Part shown: one piece after another, positions 7,470-13,370 of the stretch
How positions within the stretch are numbered: the stretch's first letter is position 1
Layout of the letters: each line of letters starts with the position of its first letter
Origin: an uncultured Aquincola sp.
GTDB taxonomy: Bacteria > Pseudomonadota > Gammaproteobacteria > Burkholderiales > Burkholderiaceae
DNA length: 13,370 bases
Reading direction: 5' to 3'
NCBI GenBank assembly: GCA_937883885.1
Contig: CAKZXL010000381.1
Span: forward strand, 1-13,370
The notes under the pieces: model-generated
The model's input: the letters and a program-made list of their open reading frames with translations, nothing else
The model's database searches: none
Told to the model about the DNA's origin: nothing
Position numbers and translations under genes: made by a program

Positions 7470-8434
7470 TGGGACCTCTGACCGGTTTGTTGTACGGCCT
7501 GCTCGCGATCTACCTCGGGGGCTGGTTCCTCGGGTTCTGGGTGGGCAATTTCGCGCTGCTGCTGTTTGTGCTGACGGTGGTGACGCTGGCCTATTGGCTG
7601 GCCGAGCGCCTGCGCTTCCAGCCCGCACGCGCCGCGGCGGCTGCCGCGCTGACGCAGCAGGCCTCGGCCCGCAGCGCCGAGCTGCAGCGCTCGGGCATCG
7701 AGAAGCACGACGTGGACGTGACCGACGCCCGCCGCAAGCTGCTGATGCAGCCCTGGTGGCTCGACTGGACCGCGGGCCTGTTCCCGGTGATCCTGGCGGT
7801 GTTCCTGCTGCGCTCGTTCCTGTTCGAGCCGTTCAAGATCCCCTCGGGCTCGATGATCCCGACGCTGCTGGTGGGCGACCTCATCCTGGTCAACAAGTAC
7901 CACTACGGCATCCGGCTGCCGGTGATCAACAAGAAGATCATCCCGCTGAACGAGCCGCAGCGTGGCGATGTGGTGGTGTTCCGCTACCCGGTGGACCCGC
8001 GCGTGGACTACATCAAGCGCGTGGTGGGCGTGCCTGGCGACGAAGTGGCCTACATCAACAAGCGCCTGACGATCAACGGCCAGCCGGTGCCGGTGCAGCC
8101 GCTGCCCGACTTCTACGACGAGGACAGCCGCCGCTACGCGCAGCACTTCTCCGAGAAGCTGGGCAACGTGGAGCACCAGATCCTGAACGACAAGGACCGG
8201 CCGGCCTTCATTCCGGGCTCGCACGACTTTCCGTACAGCGACCAGTGCAGCTACACCGCCGAAGGCGTGACTTGCAAAGTGCCGGCGGGCCACTATTTCA
8301 TGATGGGCGATAACCGCGACAACTCGCAGGACTCGCGCTACTGGGGCTTCGTGCCCGATGAGAACATCGTCGGTCGCGCGTTCTTCGTGTGGATGAACTT
8401 CGGGAACCTCGGGCGCATCGGCGCATTCCACTGA
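7469..8434 (+). CDS. lepB: Signal peptidase I (leader peptidase)
   Basis: This is an inner-membrane serine protease of 321 residues that removes signal peptides from exported proteins on the periplasmic side. ATG 7469 overlaps the lepA stop (TGATG); the frame is open upstream only inside lepA. Hydrophobic segments lie at about residues 2-45 (one long or two short helices) and 98-117, as in E. coli LepB. The Ser-Lys dyad is visible: Ser128 in PSGSMIPTLLVGD and Lys183 in DYIKRVVGVPGD. The later boxes MMGDNRDNSQDSRYWGFV and a C-terminal NFGN-containing tail complete the S26 family pattern. The middle insert with two cysteines (DQCSY...VTCKVP) resembles the E. coli disulfide-bearing region. Pairing with lepA is the classical arrangement. 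Substrates in this window include DegP and RseB. Confidence 0.96.
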
Positions 8435-8436
8435 CC

Positions 8437-8805
8437 ATGGCCATGCAAGCACAACGCCGTTCCCACCAGCGTGGCATCACGCTGTTCGGCTTGCTGTTCT
8501 GGGCCATCCTGATCGGGTTCGTCGCGCTGGTGGTCATGCGCGTGTTCCCGACGGTCAACGAGTACCTGACGATCAAGCGCGCCGTCAACAAGATCGCCGA
8601 CAGCGGTGCCACCACCGTGCCCGAACTCCGCGCCGCCTTCGACAAGCAAAAGGACATCGAGTACTCGATCTCCACCATCAGTGGCAAGGACCTGGACATC
8701 ACCAAGGAAAACGATCGCATCGTGATCCGGTTTGCGTATGACAAGCAGATCGAACTGGTGGCGCCGGTGTACCTGCTGATCAAGTACGAGGGCCGCTCCA
8801 ACTGA
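8437..8805 (+). CDS. DUF4845 family small membrane protein
   Basis: This protein of 122 residues has unknown function and matches the DUF4845 family, which is commonly found between lepB and rnc in beta- and gammaproteobacteria. ATG 8437 lies two bases after the lepB stop; ATG 8443 is an alternative. The basic start (QAQRRSHQRG) is followed by one hydrophobic helix (about 14-34, ITLFGLLFWAILIGFVALVV) and a soluble, probably periplasmic domain with VFPTVNEYLTIKRAVNKI and the terminal VAPVYLLIKYEG. The RG-ITLFGLL start resembles a prepilin peptidase site, but the usual Glu at position +5 is missing (Gly instead), so a pilin role is not supported. The position suggests a link to envelope or export functions. 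The GAGG sequence that serves rnc overlaps its stop codon. Confidence 0.85.
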   Translation: MAMQAQRRSHQRGITLFGLLFWAILIGFVALVVMRVFPTVNEYLTIKRAVNKIADSGATTVPELRAAFDKQKDIEYSISTISGKDLDITKENDRIVIRFAYDKQIELVAPVYLLIKYEGRSN

Positions 8806-8815
8806 GGACCGCCAT

Positions 8816-9523
8816 ATGGTCGATGCACGATTCGACGCGCTGCAGCAGCGCCTGGGCTACCGCTTCACGCAGCACAAGCTGCTGAGCCGCGCGCTCATGC
8901 ACCGCAGCGCCGGTGCCGACCACAACGAGCGGCTCGAGTTCCTGGGCGACGCCGTGCTCAGCGCCGCGGTGTCGGCCATGCTGTACGAGCGCTTCGGCGA
9001 CTCCGACGAAGGCGACCTGACCCGCGTGCGGGCCCACCTGGTGCGCGAAGAAAGCCTGCACCGCGTGGCGCTGGGCCTGGGCATCCCCGAGGTGATCCGC
9101 CTGTCCGACGGTGAAGCCCGCGGCGGTGGCGCCCAGCGCGCCTCCATCCTGGCTGATGCGCTCGAGGCCGTGATCGGCGCCACCTTCCTCGACGGCGGCT
9201 TCGAGCCGGCGCAGGCGCTGGTGCGGCGGCTCTTCGGCGACGTGATCGCCAACACCGAGATCGACAGCTGGAGCAAGGACGCCAAGACCGAGCTGCAGGA
9301 ATGGCTGCAGGCGCGCAAGCTGTCGGTGCCGGCCTATCGCATCGTGGCCACCCGTGGGCAGGCGCATGCACAAACCTTCGAGGTCGAATGCGGCGTGACC
9401 GCGCTTGGCCTGGTGGAGCAGGGCGAGGGCAAGTCTCGCCGCGCCGCCGAGCAGGAAGCCGCGCGCCGCATGCTCGAGGCGCTGAAGGCGTCCGACCGCC
9501 CCGGTGGCCCGCTCCGATCCTAG
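8816..9523 (+). CDS. rnc: Ribonuclease III
   Basis: This is a double-strand-specific endoribonuclease of 235 residues (E. coli 226) that processes rRNA precursors and regulates mRNAs; it acts as a dimer in the cytoplasm. The signature [12 protein letters not shown] holds Glu38, Glu41 and Asp45, and [20 protein letters not shown] holds Asp114 and Glu117. These are the Mg-binding catalytic residues, with the same numbers as in E. coli. The double-strand RNA-binding domain occupies about 153-224 ([11 protein letters not shown], then [16 protein letters not shown]). ATG 8816 is supported by GAGGA at 8804-8808. It precedes era as in E. coli. In many bacteria RNase III cleaves its own operon leader, and the hairpins upstream of lepA could be looked at in that light (speculative). 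Confidence 0.97.
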   Translation: MVDARFDALQQRLGYRFTQHKLLSRALMHRSAGADHNERLEFLGDAVLSAAVSAMLYERFGDSDEGDLTRVRAHLVREESLHRVALGLGIPEVIRLSDGEARGGGAQRASILADALEAVIGATFLDGGFEPAQALVRRLFGDVIANTEIDSWSKDAKTELQEWLQARKLSVPAYRIVATRGQAHAQTFEVECGVTALGLVEQGEGKSRRAAEQEAARRMLEALKASDRPGGPLRS

Positions 9524-9530
9524 AGAAAGC

Positions 9531-10481
9531 ATGATGAACGAGAACGCTGCAACGCCTGAAGGCGCATCCGAAGGCGAGGGCGGCGACCACGGCGAGCCCT
9601 CCGGTCAACGCTGTGGCCTGGTGGCCATCGTCGGCCGGCCCAACGTGGGCAAGAGCACGCTGATGAACGCGCTGGTGGGCCAGAAGGTGAGCATCACCTC
9701 CAAGAAGGCACAGACCACGCGGCACCGCATCACCGGCATCCGCACGGTGGAAGACGCGCAGTTTGTCTTCGTCGACACGCCGGGCTTTCAAACCCGGCAC
9801 AGCACCGCGCTCAACCGCACGCTCAACCGCACGGTGCAAGGCGCGCTGGCCGACGTGGACGTGGTGCTGTTCGTGGTGGAAGCGGGCCGCTTCGGCCTGG
9901 ACGACGCCAAGGTGCTGGCGCTGCTGCCCGAGAACAAGCCGGTGCTGCTGGTGGCCAACAAGCTCGATGCCGTCACCCGCCGCGCCGAGATGATGCCCTG
10001 GCTCAAGAGCATGCAGGAGCGGCGCAACTTCGCCGAGTTCGTGCCGATGAGCGCGCAGAAGATGCCCGAGGTGGAACGCCTGCTGGGCATCGTGCGGCCC
10101 TACCTGCCCGAGCAGCCCTGGTTCTACGAAGAAGACGCGCTCACCGACCGCACCGACCGCTTTCTGGCGGCCGAACTCATCCGCGAGAAGCTGTTCCGCC
10201 TGACCGGCGACGAACTGCCCTACACCTCCACCGTCGTGATCGACAAGTTCGAGGAAGAAGGAAACCTTCGCCGCATCGCCGCCACCATCATCGTGGAGCG
10301 CGATGCGCACAAGGGCATGATCATCGGCGACGGCGGTGAACGCCTCAAGCGCATCGGCAGCGAAGCCCGGCAAGAGCTGGAACGGCTGATGGACTGCAAG
10401 GTGTTCCTGGAGCTGTGGGTCAAGGTGCGCTCGGGCTGGGCCGACAGCGAAGAGCACCTGCGTTCCTACGGCTACGAGTGA
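9531..10481 (+). CDS. era: GTPase Era, 16S rRNA/30S assembly factor
   Basis: Era is an essential GTPase of 316 residues that binds the 3' end of 16S rRNA during 30S maturation. A variable acidic N-terminal tail of about 27 residues precedes the GTPase domain: P-loop GRPNVGKST (35-43), switch [14 protein letters not shown] (82-86) and NKLD (143-146). The C-terminal KH domain has ELPYTSTV, then [20 protein letters not shown] with the GxxG loop at 266-269, and ends [23 protein letters not shown], as is usual. Two tandem ATG codons (9531, 9534) both fit; AGAGAAAG (9522-9529) is better spaced for the second. An in-frame GTG at 9504 inside rnc is unlikely. The gene follows rnc by seven bases, consistent with a shared role in rRNA maturation. 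Confidence 0.97.
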   Translation: MMNENAATPEGASEGEGGDHGEPSGQRCGLVAIVGRPNVGKSTLMNALVGQKVSITSKKAQTTRHRITGIRTVEDAQFVFVDTPGFQTRHSTALNRTLNRTVQGALADVDVVLFVVEAGRFGLDDAKVLALLPENKPVLLVANKLDAVTRRAEMMPWLKSMQERRNFAEFVPMSAQKMPEVERLLGIVRPYLPEQPWFYEEDALTDRTDRFLAAELIREKLFRLTGDELPYTSTVVIDKFEEEGNLRRIAATIIVERDAHKGMIIGDGGERLKRIGSEARQELERLMDCKVFLELWVKVRSGWADSEEHLRSYGYE

Positions 10482-10497
10482 GTCCCGCAGTCCTCGC

Positions 10498-11262
10498 TTG
10501 AAAACCCACGCCGCCTACGTCCTGCACCAGTACGACTGGAGCGAGTCCAGCCTCATCGTCGACCTGTTCACGCGTGAGCTGGGCCGGGTGGTGGTGGCGG
10601 CCAAAGGCGCCAAGCGGCCTTATTCGCAGCTGCGGCCGGTGCTGCTGCCGTTTCAGCGCCTGCAGGTGGGCCTGGGCAGGCCGCCCAAGCACGAAGAAGC
10701 GTCCGACATCCAGAACCTGCGCGGCGCCGAATGGGCCGGCCCGGCGGCGGTGCTGCGCGGCGATGCGCTGTTCAGCGGCTTCTACCTCAACGAGCTGCTG
10801 CTCAAGCTGCTCGGCCGGCACGACCCGCATCCGCGCCTCTTCGACGCCTATGCGCACACGCTGGCTGCGGTGGCCGGCCCCGACGACCAGCGCGCCCAGG
10901 CCGCGCTGCGCGCCTTCGAGCTGACGCTGCTGCAGCAGATCGGCCTGCTGCCCGACCTAGCGCTGGAAAGCGCCACGCAACAGGCCTTGGACCCCGCCGC
11001 CCGCTATGCGCTGCAGCCCGAGCTGGGCGTGGCCGCAGCGCCCGACGGGCCGTTCACCGGCGGCCAGCTCATCGGCCTGCAAGCGGCGCTGGAACACGGC
11101 AGCCTGCCGGCGCTGCAGCAGGCCTGCGCGGTGCCGCTGGGGCCTTTGCGCGGGGCGTTGCGGGCGCTGCTTCACTATCATCTGGGCACACCGCAACTAC
11201 GCACGCGCCAGGTGATGCTCGATGTGCAAAAGCTCGTCGACAGCGCCCGCGCCCCACGATGA
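10498..11262 (+). CDS. recO: DNA repair protein RecO
   Basis: RecO (254 residues) works with RecR and RecF to load RecA onto SSB-coated single-stranded DNA and anneals complementary strands. The N-terminal OB-fold carries AAYVLHQYDWSESSLIVDLFTRELGR and VAAKGAKRPYSQLRPVLLPFQ; the helical C-domain includes GDALFSGFYLNELLLKLLGRHDPHP and ends LGTPQLRTRQVMLDVQKL. TTG 10498 is the only possible canonical start: no ATG, GTG or other TTG occurs in this frame back to the stop codon at 10387. Only one cysteine is seen, so the zinc site found in some RecO proteins is absent. The gene begins 16 bases after era and overlaps pdxJ by four bases (ATGA). A rare start may keep its level low. Confidence 0.93.
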   Translation: MKTHAAYVLHQYDWSESSLIVDLFTRELGRVVVAAKGAKRPYSQLRPVLLPFQRLQVGLGRPPKHEEASDIQNLRGAEWAGPAAVLRGDALFSGFYLNELLLKLLGRHDPHPRLFDAYAHTLAAVAGPDDQRAQAALRAFELTLLQQIGLLPDLALESATQQALDPAARYALQPELGVAAAPDGPFTGGQLIGLQAALEHGSLPALQQACAVPLGPLRGALRALLHYHLGTPQLRTRQVMLDVQKLVDSARAPR

Positions 11263-12047
11263 ACCCGCTGATCGCATCCGAGGCCGCCGGTCGGCTGGCG
11301 CCCACCGCCTTGTCGGTGAACCTGAACAAGGTGGCATTGCTGCGCAACACCCGCCACCTGGGCATTCCCAGCGTCACCCGGGCGGCCGGCATGGTGCTGC
11401 AGGCCGGGGCCAACGGCATCACCGTGCACCCGCGCCCTGACGAGCGCCACATCCGCGGCAGCGACGTGCATGAGCTGGCCGAGCTGCTGCGCCGCGACTG
11501 GCCGCACATCGAATACAACATCGAAGGCAACCCCTTCCACAACCTGATGGACTTCGTGCGGGCGGTGCGGCCGGCGCAGGCCACCTTCGTGCCCGATGCC
11601 GAAGGCCAGTTCACCTCCGACCATGGCTGGCAGCTGCCCGCCGACCTCGAGCGCCTGGCGCCGGTGATCGCCGAGACCAAGGCCCTGGGCGTGCGCGTGA
11701 GCCTGTTCATGGACCCGATCCCCGAGGCGATGAAGCTGGCCCGCGAGGTGGGCGCCGACCGGGTGGAGCTGTACACCGAGACCTATGCCAGCGCCTGGGG
11801 CACGCCGCGCCAGGCCGAGGTGCTGGCCGGCTTCACCGCCGCGGCCGAAGCGGCGCTGGCCGCCGGCCTGGACGTGAACGCGGGCCACGACCTCAACCGC
11901 GACAACCTGGCCGACTTCCTGCGCGCCGTGCCTGGCGTGCAGGAGGTGTCCATCGGCCATGCGCTCATCGCCGATGCGCTGGAGCTGGGCTACACCGAGA
12001 CCATCCGCGACTACCAGCGCTGCATTGCCGCGGCCTACGCCGGGTGA
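11259..12047 (+). CDS. pdxJ: Pyridoxine 5'-phosphate synthase PdxJ
   Basis: This 262-residue TIM-barrel enzyme condenses 1-deoxyxylulose 5-phosphate with 3-amino-2-oxopropyl phosphate to give pyridoxine 5'-phosphate (vitamin B6). ATG 11259 overlaps the recO stop. The segment [16 protein letters not shown] (17-32) aligns with the start of the E. coli protein, so about 12 extra residues precede it. [12 protein letters not shown] carries the catalytic His57 (E. coli His45), IEYNIEGNP the Glu expected to match Glu72, and NAGHDL the later His. The E. coli substrate-binding pair Asp11-His12 is Asn23-Lys24 here, and [15 protein letters not shown] differs from the E. coli text. This resembles the second PdxJ subgroup that I recall from related bacteria, so loss of activity is not implied. 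acpS overlaps the 3' end, as in the E. coli pdxJ-acpS pair. Confidence 0.95.
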   Translation: MNPLIASEAAGRLAPTALSVNLNKVALLRNTRHLGIPSVTRAAGMVLQAGANGITVHPRPDERHIRGSDVHELAELLRRDWPHIEYNIEGNPFHNLMDFVRAVRPAQATFVPDAEGQFTSDHGWQLPADLERLAPVIAETKALGVRVSLFMDPIPEAMKLAREVGADRVELYTETYASAWGTPRQAEVLAGFTAAAEAALAAGLDVNAGHDLNRDNLADFLRAVPGVQEVSIGHALIADALELGYTETIRDYQRCIAAAYAG

Positions 12048-12442
12048 TCTACGGCATCGGCACCGACATCTGCGACGTGCGGCGCATCGCGCGCACGCTC
12101 GACCGCAAGAGCCAGCGCTTTGCCGAGAAGGTGCTGGGCCCGCACGAGATCGAGGTGTTCCGCGCCCGCTATGCCAAGGTGGAGGCACGCGGCATCAGCT
12201 ACCTGGCCACGCGCTTCTCGGCCAAGGAGGCGTTTTCCAAGGCCATCGGCATGGGCATGCGCATGCCCATGACCTGGCGCGCCTGCGAGGTGGTCAAGGC
12301 GCCCAGCGGCAAGCCGGAGATCCGCCTGCACGGCGCGCTGGCCGAATGGTTCACGGCCCGCGGCCTGCGCGCGCATGTGTCCATCACCGACGAGACCGAC
12401 TACGCCGCCGCCTTCGTGGTGGTGGAGCGCGCCGAGGGCTGA
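12044..12442 (+). CDS. acpS: Holo-[acyl-carrier-protein] synthase
   Basis: AcpS (132 residues, close to the usual 120-130) transfers 4'-phosphopantetheine from CoA to a serine of acyl carrier protein, making it active for fatty acid synthesis, including the step done by FabF. The GTG start at 12044 overlaps the pdxJ stop by four bases (GTGA), and the frame gives the family start [14 protein letters not shown]. Asp8 and Glu62 (in [13 protein letters not shown], with Lys61 and Lys66) are the expected Mg and CoA-binding residues. The C-terminal strand [18 protein letters not shown] is typical. AcpS works as a cytoplasmic trimer. The four-base overlap implies translational coupling to pdxJ. Confidence 0.96.
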   Translation: MIYGIGTDICDVRRIARTLDRKSQRFAEKVLGPHEIEVFRARYAKVEARGISYLATRFSAKEAFSKAIGMGMRMPMTWRACEVVKAPSGKPEIRLHGALAEWFTARGLRAHVSITDETDYAAAFVVVERAEG

Positions 12443-12473
12443 ACACCACCGCCCGCTGGCCGACAATGGCCGG

Positions 12474-13370
12474 ATGCACAGCCCTCACACCCATGCGCCC
12501 GTCATCCTCGACGTGGCCGGCACCGAACTCACCGCCGACGACCGCCGCCGCCTGCAGCATCCGCTGACCGGCGGCCTGATCTTGTTCGGCCGCAACTGGC
12601 ACAACCGCCATCAGCTCACCGCCATGGCCACCGAGGCCAAGTCGATCCGCCCCGACCTGCTGATCGCGGTGGACCATGAAGGCGGCCGCGTGCAGCGCTT
12701 TCGCACCGACGGCTTCACCCACCTGCCGCCGATGCGCGCGCTGGGCGAGCTGTGGATGCAGGACGCGATGCGTGCCACCGACGCCGCCACCGCCTGCGGC
12801 TATGTGCTGGGCAGCGAGCTGCGCGCCTGCGGCGTGGACCTGAGCTTCACCCCGGTGCTGGACCTGGACCATGGCCAGAGCGCCGTCATCGGCGACCGCG
12901 CCTTCCACCGCGACCCACGGGTGGTGGCCTTGCTGGCCAAGAGCCTGATGCACGGCCTGCTGCGCGCCGGCATGGCCAACTGCGGCAAGCACTTTCCCGC
13001 ACACGGCTACGCGCAGGCCGACTCGCACCATGCCAACGCGGTGGACAAACGCTCGCTCAAGGCCATCCTGGCCGACGACGCCAAGCCCTATGACTGGCTG
13101 TCCACCAGCCTCTCCAGCGTGATGCCGGCGCACGTCACGTTTCCCAAGGTGGACAGCCAGCCGGCGGGCTTTTCGCGCCGCTGGCTGCAGGACATCCTGC
13201 GTGGCCAACTGGGCTTCCAGGGTGCGATCTGCTGCGACGACCTGAGCATGGAAGGCGCCCGCGTGGCGGGCAGTGCGCTGGAAGGCGGCATTGCCGCGCT
13301 GAATGCCGGCTGCGATCTGCTGCTGCTGTGCAACCAGAGCATCGTGGAGGGCGGCGCCCCGGTGGACGAC
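12474..13370 (+). CDS. nagZ: Beta-N-acetylhexosaminidase NagZ, 3' end missing
   Basis: NagZ (299 codons present; the family usually has 335-350) is a cytoplasmic GH3 glycosidase that removes N-acetylglucosamine from anhydro-muropeptides in cell-wall recycling. In many Gram-negatives its product feeds the signal that controls AmpC beta-lactamase. ATG 12474 gives APVILDVAGTELTADDRRRL and GGLILFGRNW. AVDHEGGRVQRF, GVDLSFTPVLDLD and GDRAFHRDP are the conserved barrel segments. The mobile acid/base loop reads GKHFPAHGYAQADSHH, with Asp183 and His185. The nucleophile is expected to be Asp255 in CDDLSMEGA. The usual Gly in FPGHG is Ala176 here. The gene starts 31 bases after acpS with a weak ribosome binding site; the reading frame is open at the window edge. 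Confidence 0.94.
   Translation, partial: MHSPHTHAPVILDVAGTELTADDRRRLQHPLTGGLILFGRNWHNRHQLTAMATEAKSIRPDLLIAVDHEGGRVQRFRTDGFTHLPPMRALGELWMQDAMRATDAATACGYVLGSELRACGVDLSFTPVLDLDHGQSAVIGDRAFHRDPRVVALLAKSLMHGLLRAGMANCGKHFPAHGYAQADSHHANAVDKRSLKAILADDAKPYDWLSTSLSSVMPAHVTFPKVDSQPAGFSRRWLQDILRGQLGFQGAICCDDLSMEGARVAGSALEGGIAALNAGCDLLLLCNQSIVEGGAPVDD

Noticed and set aside
8958..10457. Minus-strand open frame of 499 codons opposite rnc and era
   Set aside because: Shadow of two conserved genes; no recognisable motif, with biased His, Arg and Ala content.

Overview
The window looks like a high-GC betaproteobacterial chromosome, most likely Burkholderiales of the Rubrivivax/Ideonella/Leptothrix kind. This is inferred from gene order and protein style; no database search was possible. 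Every gene reads on the + strand. The long minus-strand frames are codon-bias shadows. No tRNA, rRNA, insertion sequence, phage gene or CRISPR array was seen.

Layout: (1) 2-829, the 3' two thirds of fabF (fatty acid elongation). (2) 856-1305, a small two-helix membrane protein that resembles the YgfX/CptA family in architecture. (3) 1323-5193, the envelope-stress cluster rpoE-rseA-rseB-degP: sigma factor, membrane anti-sigma factor, periplasmic modulator and periplasmic protease, with no rseC. (4) 5194-5660, a 467-base stretch without a convincing protein gene but full of structure: several hairpins, a perfect DnaA box inside an inverted repeat, and a probable small RNA of about 65 nt with its own promoter and intrinsic terminator. 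(5) 5661-13370, a tightly packed run lepA-lepB-DUF4845-rnc-era-recO-pdxJ-acpS-nagZ. It joins translation (LepA), protein export (LepB), RNA processing and ribosome maturation (RNase III, Era), recombination repair (RecO), vitamin B6 synthesis (PdxJ), acyl carrier protein activation (AcpS) and cell-wall recycling (NagZ, cut by the window end).

How they work together: cluster 3 is a feedback circuit. RseA holds sigma-E at the inner membrane, RseB guards RseA, and DegP clears misfolded periplasmic protein. The genes of cluster 5 abut or overlap by 1-4 bases at several junctions (lepA/lepB, recO/pdxJ, pdxJ/acpS), which suggests one transcription unit with translational coupling. AcpS activates the carrier protein that FabF uses.

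The protein genes are ordinary housekeeping genes. The least explained and most interesting part is the degP-lepA intergenic region, above all the candidate small RNA at about 5526-5590. Its terminator loop is pyrimidine-rich and could pair with ribosome binding sites.
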